DNA from: Candidatus Howiella intestinavium | GTDB lineage: Bacteria; Bacillota; Clostridia; Oscillospirales; Acutalibacteraceae | Reading direction: 5' to 3' | Assembly (NCBI GenBank): GCA_904420585.1 | Contig: CAJFVX010000065.1 | Span: 1 to 64,000 of the forward strand | DNA: 64,000 nucleotides | Shown here: piece by piece, positions 1-9,600 of the stretch | Layout: each line of letters begins with the position of its first letter | Position numbering within the stretch: the stretch's first letter is position 1 | The notes under the pieces: model-generated | Told to the model about the DNA's origin: nothing | The model's database searches: none | Seen by the model: the letters and a program-made list of their open reading frames with translations, nothing else | Made by a program: the position numbers and the translations under genes

Positions 1-21
1 ACTTGAAAATTGGGGCACGAA

Positions 22-57
22 AAAACCCCGAAACCGTTGTGGTATCGGGGTTTTCCG
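22..57 (-). terminator. Intrinsic terminator downstream of tRNA-fMet
   Basis: Inverted repeat aaaaccccgaaacc...ggtatcggggtttt; on the minus strand followed by a T-run. Confidence 0.75.
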
Positions 58-85
58 GTGCAATATCTTTTTTGGTTGCACAACA

Positions 86-161
<76 letters not shown>

Positions 162-238
162 ATATTTAACTTGTGTTGCCTATATAGTATATAACATCTA
201 AATGGAAAAAGCAAGTGTTTTTTTCGCAATGGGAAAAA

Positions 239-580
239 TTATTTTGTTTTGCTGAATACGCACAGCCAAATACAAGGAGGCTGGGCACTGGTATAGGTTA
301 CCCTGTGCCGGGCGTGGGCGGGAATCATATAGGACTGCCCGGTCTGCAGCCGTACCCGTTCATGGCCGAAATCCAGCTCTGCCTCTCCCTGCAGAAGAAC
401 CACCCACTCGTCCTCATCCTGGTCGTACCAAAAGCCGTCGGGGGAGGTCTGTCCCCAGGAAAGGATGCGCTCAACCCGGCAGGTATCGGTCTGCATGAGA
501 ACCTCGGTGATTTCATCGGCCGGAAGGGGCGGCAGAGAAGGCGTGCTGTAAATAGACATGGCGCATCTCCCTTTTATCAA
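239..580 (-). CDS. Small cupin-domain protein
   Basis: 113 aa; cupin-like motifs DEDEWVVLLQGEAELDFG and YMIPAHARHRV. Confidence 0.75.
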   Translation of the reverse strand: MIKGRCAMSIYSTPSLPPLPADEITEVLMQTDTCRVERILSWGQTSPDGFWYDQDEDEWVVLLQGEAELDFGHERVRLQTGQSYMIPAHARHRVTYTSAQPPCIWLCVFSKTK

Positions 581-589
581 AATAAAAAA

Positions 590-1045
590 TCATACGCCTT
601 CCAGCAGCCGCTCCAGCGCCTGCCGAAAGGCATCGTCCTGTTCAGAACGGCGTTTTTTCGGCCCTTTCACCCGGCCGCCGGCCGCCAAAATCCGCTTGGT
701 TTCATACCGGGATTGCAACAATCCATCCATATTGTCCGGCGTGAACAACAGCCCATCCTGGCTTACCGGCCGACCGCCCTTTGCCAGGCACATGGCGGCC
801 AGACCGTAGTCCTGGGTGACTACAATATCCCCCGGCTGCAGCCGGCCCACCAGGGCGAAATCCACGCTGTCCGCGCCCTTGGAGACGGTGATGGTTTCGG
901 CGCCCTCCCGTGAAAAGATGTGGGCGGTATCGCAGAAGAGAAGCACGGGGACGCCCCGCCGTCGGCCGGCCTCCAGGGCCAGGTTCACGACGGGGCAGCC
1001 GTCGGCGTCAATGAGAATGCGCAAGGGGCAACGTTCCTTTCTCAC
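590..1045 (-). CDS. YaiI/YqxD (DUF188) family protein
   Basis: RILIDADGCPVVNLALE...DIVVTQDYGLAAMCLAKG...GPKKRRSEQDD typical of UPF0178; 4-bp overlap with upstream gene. Confidence 0.85.
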   Translation of the reverse strand: MRKERCPLRILIDADGCPVVNLALEAGRRRGVPVLLFCDTAHIFSREGAETITVSKGADSVDFALVGRLQPGDIVVTQDYGLAAMCLAKGGRPVSQDGLLFTPDNMDGLLQSRYETKRILAAGGRVKGPKKRRSEQDDAFRQALERLLEGV

Positions 1046-2298
1046 CAGGTGATTTTGTCCAGAATACCGGTCAGCTTGGCGATGGCCACGCCGTAATTGG
1101 TGATGGGGATGTTCTGCGCCTTGGCCCGCTCCACCCGGGAAAGCACATATTTCCGGTTAAACATGCAGCCGCCGCAGTGGATGATAAGGTCGTAGGGCGT
1201 CAAGTCCGCCGGGAAATCCACCCCGCTGACTATATCCACCCGCAGGCTTTCACCCACCCGACCACGCAGCATGCGGGGGATTTTTACCCGGCCGATGTCT
1301 TCGGTCAGAGGGGCATGGGTGCAGGCCTCGGCGATGAGCACCCGGGAGCCGGCGTCCAGCCGGTCGATGGCGGCGGCGCCCTCTACAAAGGCCCGGATAT
1401 CCCCCTTGTAGGCGGCAAACAGGACGGAAAAGGAGGTCAGCAGGCTGTCCGCCGGCTTTTTCTCATACACCAGGGGGAAGACCTGGGAATCGGTAATGAT
1501 CAGCTTGGGCGGCCGGGCCAGGGCGGAAAGGGCCCTGTCCAGCCCATCGGCCGTGCAGCTGATTACGGTGCATTTGTGATCCAGCAGATCCCGGATGGTC
1601 TGCACCTGGGGCAGAATCAGCCGCCCCTTGGGGGCCTGGATATCCTGGGGCATAACCAGCAGGACGGTATCCCCGGATGCTACCAGATGGCCGATAATGG
1701 TATCGCTGCCGAAGTCCTCGGGCAGCAGGCGGACGAGAGCGGGGATAACCTGCTCCATGCCGGCCCGGGTGCGGGCGCTGATGCAGAGCGGCTCCAGGTT
1801 CAGCTCCCGCCGCAGGGCTTCCGCCAAAGGGGAAGGGTCGGCCTCATCGGTCTTGTTGACCAGGGCCAGCAGGGGGATTTTCCGTTCCCGGAGCGCAGCA
1901 GCCCACTGCTTCTCATAGGATAAATCCCCCGCGTAATCGGCGGCGGAACACAGGAGGACGGCAATCTCGGTTTTTTCGGCCGCTTTTTCGGTGGCCTCCA
2001 CCCGCATTTTGCCCAGCTCTCCCACGTCGTCAAAGCCGGCCGTATCGATGAGCATACAGGGGCCCAGGCCGTGGATCTCCATGGCCTTGTAAACCGGGTC
2101 GGTGGTGGTGCCGGCCACATCGGACACCAGGGCGATGTCCTGGCCGGTCAGGGCGTTGATAAAGCTGGATTTCCCGCTGTTGCGCCGGCCGAATATGCCG
2201 ATGTGCAGACGGTTGGCCGACGGGGTGTTGGTCAGGCTCATAGAAAATGCACCTCCTGTTGGTAAAGGCTGGCCCGACCGGCCTTTCCGGCCGGGCAA
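1042..2298 (-). CDS. hydF: [FeFe] hydrogenase H-cluster maturation GTPase HydF
   Basis: GTPase motifs GRRNSGKSSFINAL, DTAGFDD, NKTD; C-terminal HCGGCMFNRKYVLSR cysteine motif; follows hydG. ORF start may be later, at MSLTNTPSANRLHIG. Confidence 0.92.
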   Translation of the reverse strand: MPGRKGRSGQPLPTGGAFSMSLTNTPSANRLHIGIFGRRNSGKSSFINALTGQDIALVSDVAGTTTDPVYKAMEIHGLGPCMLIDTAGFDDVGELGKMRVEATEKAAEKTEIAVLLCSAADYAGDLSYEKQWAAALRERKIPLLALVNKTDEADPSPLAEALRRELNLEPLCISARTRAGMEQVIPALVRLLPEDFGSDTIIGHLVASGDTVLLVMPQDIQAPKGRLILPQVQTIRDLLDHKCTVISCTADGLDRALSALARPPKLIITDSQVFPLVYEKKPADSLLTSFSVLFAAYKGDIRAFVEGAAAIDRLDAGSRVLIAEACTHAPLTEDIGRVKIPRMLRGRVGESLRVDIVSGVDFPADLTPYDLIIHCGGCMFNRKYVLSRVERAKAQNIPITNYGVAIAKLTGILDKITW

Positions 2299-2310
2299 TC
2301 TTCTTGAACT

Positions 2311-3741
2311 TTAGAACCGGAAATCCCGCATGCCGTTGTGCAGCTCCTTCATATGCTGCTCCACCAGGGCGCGCACCTTTTCGTTTTGCAGCTTGGGGAT
2401 TTCGGCGGCAATGAGGGCCTCGCCCTTCCGGCGGGTGTCGGCGGAGGCGTAGTCCTCCAGATACTCCTTTAAGGTCATCAGGGCGTTGGGGTGGCAGACG
2501 TTGGCGATGGCCCCCGACTTGACCAGCCTCATAAACCGGTCGCCGGTGCGGCCCTCCCGGTAGCAGGCGGTGCAGAAGCTGGGGATGTACCCCAAATCCA
2601 GCAGCCAGTTGACCACCTCGTCCAGGGTGCGGGTATCGCTGACGTCAAACTGGGCGGAGTTCATTTCATCGTCCCGGTTGACGGCTTCGCCGTCGGCGTA
2701 GCCGCCTACCGAGGTGCGGGAGCCGCCGCTTATCTGGGAGACGCCAAGCTTCAGGATTTCCCGCCGCACCCGGGGGGACTCCCTGGTGGAGATGATGATG
2801 CCGGTGTAGGGCACGGCGATGCGCAGGATGGCCACAATCTTCTCAAAAATATCGTCGGGGATGGCGTTGGAAAACTCGTCCACGTCGATGTCGTCGGCGG
2901 GGCAGATGCGGGGGACGCTGATGGTGTGGGGGCCGACGCCGTGGACGGCCTCCAGGTGTTCGGCGTGCATGAGCAGCCCCACAAAATCGTACTTGTACAT
3001 ATTCAGCCCGAAGAGGACGCCGCAGCCCACGTCGTCGATGCCGCCCTCCATAGCCCGGTCCATGGCCTCGGTGTGGTAGGCGTAATCGCTCTTGGGGCCG
3101 GCGGGGTGGAGGTACTCGTAGCTTTCCTTATTATAGGTCTCCTGGAAGAGGATGTAGGTGCCGATGCCCGCCTCCTTCAGCTTGCGGTAATTCTCTACCG
3201 TGGTGGCGGCGATGTTGACATTGACCCGGCGGATAGCCCCGTTCTTGTGCTTGATGGAGTAGATGGTTTTGATGCTCTCCAGCACATACTCAATGGGATT
3301 GTTGATGGGGTCCTCGCCGGTTTCCAGGGCCAGCCGCTTGTGGCCCATATCCTGCAGAGCCGTCACCTCCCGGACGATTTCCTCCTGGGTCAGCTTTTTG
3401 CGGCAGATGGTCTTGTTTTTGGCGTGGTAGGGACAGTACCGGCAGCTGTTGATGCAGTAGTTGGACAGGTAGAGAGGGGCGAACATGACGATGCGGTTGC
3501 CGTAGAAACGCTTTTTGATTTCCTCGGCCAGGGTAAAGCATTTTTCCCGCACTTGGGGCAGCTCGCTTTCCAGCAGCACCATGGCCTCCCGGTGGGAAAG
3601 CCCCTTGCAGAGGGCCGCCTTTTCCAGGATGGACATACACAGGTCCAAATCGTCCTTGTGCTCCACGGCGTAGGCCAGGCTCTCCCTGATTTCGGTGTCG
3701 TCGATGAATTCGGTGGCTTTTAAGGATTTGGGATTGTACAT
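2311..3741 (-). CDS. hydG: [FeFe] hydrogenase H-cluster radical SAM maturase HydG
   Basis: Radical SAM CxxxCxxC (CINSCRYCPYH), C-terminal CTACYREGRTGDRFM motif. Confidence 0.95.
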   Translation of the reverse strand: MYNPKSLKATEFIDDTEIRESLAYAVEHKDDLDLCMSILEKAALCKGLSHREAMVLLESELPQVREKCFTLAEEIKKRFYGNRIVMFAPLYLSNYCINSCRYCPYHAKNKTICRKKLTQEEIVREVTALQDMGHKRLALETGEDPINNPIEYVLESIKTIYSIKHKNGAIRRVNVNIAATTVENYRKLKEAGIGTYILFQETYNKESYEYLHPAGPKSDYAYHTEAMDRAMEGGIDDVGCGVLFGLNMYKYDFVGLLMHAEHLEAVHGVGPHTISVPRICPADDIDVDEFSNAIPDDIFEKIVAILRIAVPYTGIIISTRESPRVRREILKLGVSQISGGSRTSVGGYADGEAVNRDDEMNSAQFDVSDTRTLDEVVNWLLDLGYIPSFCTACYREGRTGDRFMRLVKSGAIANVCHPNALMTLKEYLEDYASADTRRKGEALIAAEIPKLQNEKVRALVEQHMKELHNGMRDFRF

Positions 3742-3831
3742 GATAAAAACTCCATTCTGCCGTTTGATTGTAGGATAATGGGTAAGCCTCCCGGCCGGAG
3801 GCGATAAAACTGAAAAAATCCGCTGTGCCTG

Positions 3832-4923
3832 TCAGACCCCGTCCGCCGGCTCTTCCACCGGGCGGAAGTCCCCCCGGTCGGCCAGGGCCACTGTGTAGCC
3901 GATGCGCCGGAAGCGTTCGTCCAGTTCGGCCAGCCTTTCGGCCGATTCGGCGCCGGTGCAGATTTTGTTGTCATAAAGGGTGTACTGTCCCCGGAGGTCG
4001 GAGGGGGAGAGGTTGGGCATGACCACGTTGGCCCCGGCCAATATTCCCTTTTCCCGCCCTTCCGGGTGAATGGTGCCCAGAGCGGTGGTGGCGGGGAGGA
4101 GGACGCCGGGCAGCATCAGGCGGAGCAGCCCCAGGCAAAAGAGGGTCAGCTCCATGCTGCCGGCCGGTTTGTCGGCAAAGGGGGTCTGGTGATGGGGCAG
4201 GTAAGGGCCTATCCCCACCATCTGGGGCTTAAAATCCTGGATAAAGCAGAGGTCGCCGGCCAGGTTTTCAGGGGTCTGCCAGGGGGAGCCCACCATGAAC
4301 CCCGTGCCCACCTGGTAGCCCAGTTCCTTGAGATTCTGTAAACATTCCATCCGGGCCCCAAGCTGCTGGGCCGGGGGATGGAGCCGGCTGTAGTGGACCG
4401 GGTCGGCCGTCTCATGCCGCAGCAGGTACCGGTCGGCTCCGACCTCCTTCAGCAGGCGGTAACTCTCCCGGCTCCGCTCTCCCAGGGAAAGGGTTACGGC
4501 GCAGTCGGGATGGGCCGTCTTCAGGGCCTTTACAAGGGCAGCCATCCGCTCGTCGGTAAACCAGGGGTCTTCGCCCCCCTGCAGCACAAAGGTGCGGAAG
4601 CCCAGCTGATAGCCCAGCCGGGCGCAGCCCAGGATGGTTTCGACATCCAGCCGATAGCGGGGAATCTCCCGGTTGCCCCGGCGGATACCGCAGTAATAGC
4701 AGTCGTTTTTGCAGAAATTGGTGAACTCAATCAGCCCCCGGATGTAAACCCGGTTTCCGAAATACCGGCGGGCCGCCGCCCGGGATTTTTGGAACAGATA
4801 GGCCTCCAGGTCGGGGGAGCGGGAGCGGATAAGCCCGGCGTAGGCGGCGTGGGGGAGCCGATGCTCCTTTTCCAGCCGGTCGATGTACGCGCAGGCGGCT
4901 TCAAAAGATAATTTGTCTTCCAT
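3832..4923 (-). CDS. hydE: [FeFe] hydrogenase H-cluster radical SAM maturase HydE
   Basis: FCKNDCYYCGIRRGN radical SAM motif, LQGGEDP; adjacent to hydG/hydF; start taken at MEDKLSFEAA. Confidence 0.93.
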   Translation of the reverse strand: MEDKLSFEAACAYIDRLEKEHRLPHAAYAGLIRSRSPDLEAYLFQKSRAAARRYFGNRVYIRGLIEFTNFCKNDCYYCGIRRGNREIPRYRLDVETILGCARLGYQLGFRTFVLQGGEDPWFTDERMAALVKALKTAHPDCAVTLSLGERSRESYRLLKEVGADRYLLRHETADPVHYSRLHPPAQQLGARMECLQNLKELGYQVGTGFMVGSPWQTPENLAGDLCFIQDFKPQMVGIGPYLPHHQTPFADKPAGSMELTLFCLGLLRLMLPGVLLPATTALGTIHPEGREKGILAGANVVMPNLSPSDLRGQYTLYDNKICTGAESAERLAELDERFRRIGYTVALADRGDFRPVEEPADGV

Positions 4924-4954
4924 ACGGTCTCCTGTCATGGAAATTTTACGGATC

Positions 4955-5218
4955 CTAATTGGCCGAGGGGGCATAGATGGTCTTGACGCTGACGCCGGCA
5001 AGACTGCCCAGCCGGCCGGCCAGGGCGCTGATGACGTCGCCGGGGGCGTCGATGACCACGCTGATGATGCTGACCCCCTTCTGCCGGTAGGGCACGCCCA
5101 TGCGGCCTACAATCCAGGCGGCGCACTGGTGGAGCAGGGCGTTGATGCGGTCGGCGGCGGCCCCGTCTTCCACAATGATGCCGATGAGGGCGATGCGGGT
5201 CTCCCCGGATTGGCACAT
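4955..5218 (-). CDS. TM1266-type iron-only hydrogenase system putative regulator
   Basis: MCQSGETRIALIGIIVED...VISVVIDAPGDVISALAGRLGSLAGVSVKTIYAP; ACT/NikR-C-like small protein at the head of the hydE/G/F cluster. Confidence 0.75.
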   Translation of the reverse strand: MCQSGETRIALIGIIVEDGAAADRINALLHQCAAWIVGRMGVPYRQKGVSIISVVIDAPGDVISALAGRLGSLAGVSVKTIYAPSAN

Positions 5219-5234
5219 ATGGCTTTCCCCCTTA

Positions 5235-5272
5235 AGAAAATAAAAAGTCCCCTGCGCCAAGGCACAGGGGAC
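5235..5272 (-). terminator. Intrinsic terminator between candidate ncRNA and hydrogenase maturation operon
   Basis: Minus strand GTCCCCTGTG-CCTTGG-CGCAGGGGAC followed by TTTTTATTTT. Confidence 0.85.
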
Positions 5273-5418
5273 ATACAAGCACAAACAAACGGTTCGCCCA
5301 AAAAAAGGACGTCCGCCCTGTATGACCTTCCCACGCGGGTAATCCCTTGTGTCTCAGGCTGTAACAGATAGAAAAGGGTCTCCGCGCCCGCAGAAATATC
5401 TTTGGGTTAGGAGACTGT
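5240..5418 (-). ncRNA. Candidate structured small RNA (possibly 6S-like) or attenuated leader
   Basis: Promoter TTGCAA-N17-TATCAT (5425-5453, -), about 180 nt without a convincing ORF, extensive nested complementarity, ends in a strong intrinsic terminator. Confidence 0.5.
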
Positions 5419-5424
5419 ATAGGT

Positions 5425-5453
5425 ATGATACCAGAAAATCCGACAGATTGCAA
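5425..5453 (-). promoter_or_regulatory. sigma70-type promoter of candidate ncRNA
   Basis: TTGCAA, 17-bp spacer, TATCAT on minus strand. Confidence 0.6.
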
Positions 5454-5459
5454 GGCGGC

Positions 5460-6371
5460 TCAGATAGAGAATTTCCCTACGCTCTTTTTCCGGTGCTGCA
5501 GAGGCGTGCGGCCGGTTTTCTGCTTAAATAGGTGAGAAAAGTGGGCTGCGTCGGAAAAGCCGCAGGCCGCGGCCACGTCCCCCACCGGCAGGGAACTGGA
5601 TTCCAAAAGCCCGATGGCCTTATTGAGCCGCAGGTTCATCAGATACTGCTTGGGGGACTGGCGCAGATAGGTCTGGAACAGCCGGTAGAGGTGGGAGCGG
5701 CTGACAGACAGGGCTGCCGCCACATCCTCCACCGTGATATCCTGCTCATAATGGGAACGGATGTATTCCACGGCGTGGGCCACCACCGGGTTTTCCCGTT
5801 CGATGGAATACATGAAGTGGGACAGCAGCAGATAAAAATATCCCAGCAGTTCATAAGGGTTCTGTCCCTTCTCATAGCAGGAGAAAATGCGCTGGAACAG
5901 GTCGGTGACCTGCCGGATATTCTCGCAGTGCACCACGGCGTCGTCCGCTGTAAAATGGATGTTCTGCAGAACTTCATGGGAGCAGGGGCCCTCCCAGCCT
6001 ACCCAGTAGTATTCCCAGGGGGCTTGGTCGTCGGCCTTATAATAGGAGGAGACGTAGGGGTGAATCAAAAAACCGTCGCCGGCCGAGATGAAATAATTTT
6101 TTCCATCCACCGTAAAAACGCCCTTCCCCTTGACCACATAATGCAGCAGATAATAGTTCCGGATAAAAGGGCCGAAGCTGTGGCCGGGCTGGCAGGCCTC
6201 CCAGCCGCTCATGCGCACCAGCACCGAAGGCCGGTGGGACGCGTCCAAAATTTTGGAATCATGCCAGATGGGATACGGCACGGTATGCACCCCCTTTCCT
6301 GCTATTGTAAACGCCTCCGCAGTGGAAAGCAACAGAAAAATAGGCGAAGGCCTGCGGCAAGTATCCCACAC
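5460..6371 (-). CDS. AraC family transcriptional regulator (cupin sensor + HTH)
   Basis: ITVEDVAAALSVSRSHLYRLFQTYLRQSPKQYLMNLRLNKAIGLLESSSLPVGDVAAACGFSDAAHFSHLFKQKTGRTP; true start probably downstream of ORF start. Confidence 0.9.
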   Translation of the reverse strand: MWDTCRRPSPIFLLLSTAEAFTIAGKGVHTVPYPIWHDSKILDASHRPSVLVRMSGWEACQPGHSFGPFIRNYYLLHYVVKGKGVFTVDGKNYFISAGDGFLIHPYVSSYYKADDQAPWEYYWVGWEGPCSHEVLQNIHFTADDAVVHCENIRQVTDLFQRIFSCYEKGQNPYELLGYFYLLLSHFMYSIERENPVVAHAVEYIRSHYEQDITVEDVAAALSVSRSHLYRLFQTYLRQSPKQYLMNLRLNKAIGLLESSSLPVGDVAAACGFSDAAHFSHLFKQKTGRTPLQHRKKSVGKFSI

Positions 6372-6694
6372 TAAAATGGCGGGGAGGATTCCCTGCGAAT
6401 GTGTTTTTTCTTATAAATTTTTGACAGATAGGCGTTGTAAAATAGAAATATAAGGGGTTAAAGGAGCATAAAAAAGCAGGTTTGTGCCTATATTTGGAAA
6501 TTTATATAAATAAACAGAAGAAATAATTATAATGAATTTAAAATTATAAAGTAATTTATAGTATAAATATCCAAATCATGAGACAAAAACGCAAAAAACA
6601 GGATGAAAAATTATAGAACCTGTCGACGGAAAGACCTTATAATAGGCCTGGAGGAGAAAATTCGGAAACCGGTTCAACCTGAGCGAGGAGGCGC

Positions 6695-9600
6695 ATGTAC
6701 ATGGTGAAAAAGAGCTGGAAGCGGCTGACCAGTATCCTGCTGGCGGCCGGTGTCCTGACATCAGGGATTGCCGTGACGGCCGATGATGGGACAGAGGATC
6801 CGTACGTACATAAGGTCATTCAGATAGAGGGCGAAGACGGCGCCTACCGGGGCACCGCCAAACGGGTCAACGGGGTGACCGATTTGTCCCGGGAAGGAAA
6901 GGCCGGCAATATCGGACAGGGGGAGGAAAACGACGTCACCTTCACCTTTTCGGTGACCGAGACGGATACCTATAGTCTGGCAGTATTCGGCGTATGCGAT
7001 GCCGACCGGGAGTTTTATATTTCGGTCAACGGCGGGGAAGGGGTCAGCCTGCCCATGAACTCCCATTCCTGGAGCAAGGCTGCCGAGGCCCGGCTGGAGG
7101 TAGCCCTTTCTGAAGGGGAGAACACCGTCCGGTTCTACCACCCGGATGCCCCTACGCCGGATTTGGATAAAATCGAGGTGTACGCCGACCATCCCTTCCA
7201 GCTGCCGGAAAAGGGCGTATATCTCAGCGACCTGGAATGGGAAAAGGCCAGCTGCGGCTGGTCGGGCCACGAGGTACAAAAGGACCATTCGGTATATAAC
7301 AATACAAGCTCCCTGGATTTGGGGGACACCATTTACGAAAAGGGTCTTGGCACCCATGCCCCGTCGGAAATTGTCTACAAGCTGGAGGGGAACTACACCC
7401 GTTTCCGTTCCCTTGTGGGCGTGGCCTACAACCGCCGGGATTTCGACGGGCCCAACATCAACGTCCAGGTATACGGAGACGATGCGCTGCTGTTTGAAAG
7501 CGGCGAGATGAAGGGCAAGCCCTATACGGCGCCCAAGTATATCAATGTGGACGTCACCGGCGTCCAGACGCTGAAGCTGGTGGTGGATCCCGTGGGCTCC
7601 AACTCGGACGACTGGTGCAACTTCTGCAACGCTTATCTGATACAGGGGACGGCCGACCGTACGGCCCTGGACGCCCTGTTGGCCCAGGCGGCCGGCTTGA
7701 AGGAAACGGACTACACGGCGGCCAGCTGGGCCAGGCTGGCCGAGAAGATAGCGGCGGCCGAAGCCCTGCCTGAAAAACCCAGCCAGGCGGCGGTGGACGC
7801 GGCCGCGGCGGATATCGAGACTGCTATTGCCGGCCTGATTCCCGCCGGCAAGCTGGCCGAACTGGAGGAGGCCCTGCAGAAGGCGGCCGCCCTGGAAGAG
7901 GCTGCCTATACATCGGGCAGCTGGCAGGTTTTGCAGCAGAAGGTGGAGGCGGGCAGGAAGCTCACCACCGAAGACGAGCAGAAGGTCATTGATGCCGCCG
8001 CCGCCGAACTGGAAGCGGCCATAGAAAACCTTGCCGCCATAGAGAAACTGCAGGCCGCCTGGGATGCGGCGGAAGACCTGCGGGAGAAGGATTATACCCC
8101 CGAAAGCTGGGCGACGGTAAAGCCGACGCTGGACGCGGCGGTGGAAGCCTCCAAGACCCTTGCGGCAGCCGCCGCCCCGGCGGCGGGGCAGGAGGAAATC
8201 GACAAGGCGGCCGCCAATATCCGGTCCATTATAGAGACCCTGGAACCGACCGAGAACCCCGCGCCCAGCGACGACCCAGAAGACTATAAAATCAAACTGA
8301 TAACCATGGAGGGCGAGGCCGGCGAAATCCACGGCAAGACGGACAATGCCGGCGTCAAGGCGGGCAACATCGGCAACGGCCCGGAAAACTACCTGGTGCT
8401 GCGGGCCGTGGCGCCCAAGGCCGGCCGCTATAAGCTGACCGTCTACGCCATGACCGCCCAGACCCGGGATTTGTACATCCGTGTAAACGGCAGCGAAGAA
8501 CCTATCTGCATCAAAGACATCAACTCGGGCGACTGGTTTACCGCCAAGACCTATGACATCCTTGTGGAATTGCAGGAAGGGGAAAACACCTTCAAATTCT
8601 TCAACGACGAGGCCCACGCCCCCGACATCGACAAGGCGGTTCTCTATGAAGAGGGCCTGCCCATGAGCGAGGACGGCGCCCGCTATTTGAGCGATATGGA
8701 ATGGGTCAGCGCCACCTCCGGCTGGGGCGGCCATCCGGTGCAGAAGGATAAAAACGCCGACGGCAATACCATCCAGCTGGGCGGCGTCACCTATGAAAAG
8801 GGAATCGGCACCCATGCCGAATCGGTCATTGTCTATGATTTGGACAGAAGTTGCAGCCGTTTCCGTGCGGTGGCCAGCCTGGAGGAGAACCGGCCCCAGC
8901 GGCAGGGGGAGATTAAAATCGAGGTCTACGGCGATGATAAGCTCCTGTTTGCATCTTCTGAGCTTATCAGCAGCCCGGCCTATTCCTCCCCTGCGGAAAT
9001 CGATGTGGACGTGACCGACGTAAAATACCTTAAGCTGGTGGTGGACGATTTGGACAACGTCAGCGGCGACTGGGCCAGCTGGGGCGACGCCCGGGTCCTG
9101 CCCAACGCTTCCACCGAACCCCGGCTGAAGACATTGCTTGTCAACGGGGAGGAGCCGGCAGGCTTTACGCCCGAAACCGCTTCCTATGATGTGGAGCTGC
9201 CGCCCCACACCACCGAGCCGCCGGTGATTACCGCCCTGCCCCGGGTGGCGGACCACACGGTGGAAATCGAGCAGGCGGACACGCCGGAGGGCACGGCGAC
9301 CATTACAGTTACAGGCGGAGGAACCAGTATGACCTATACCCTTACCCTTTCGGTTGCGCCGGTGCGGCTGGACCGGGTGGAGCTGTCGGTGGACAATACC
9401 ATCTTAAGCCCCTATGAGTTCCCGGGACAGTACGCCACCGCCGCAGTGAAGGCCTATAACAACGACGGCACCGAAGTGGATATGACCAACGCCACGGTGT
9501 CCTACCGGGCCGAAACCCTATATGTATCCGGCGACAGCAACGTGGTGGATATCGACGAAAACGGCAAAATCACCACGGTCACCGAGCCGGTGGCAAAGGA

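Noticed and set aside
4924-5001. Upstream extension of the hydE ORF (MPASASRPSMPPRP...)
   Set aside because: Overlaps the upstream TM1266-type gene; MEDKLSFEAA is a better start.
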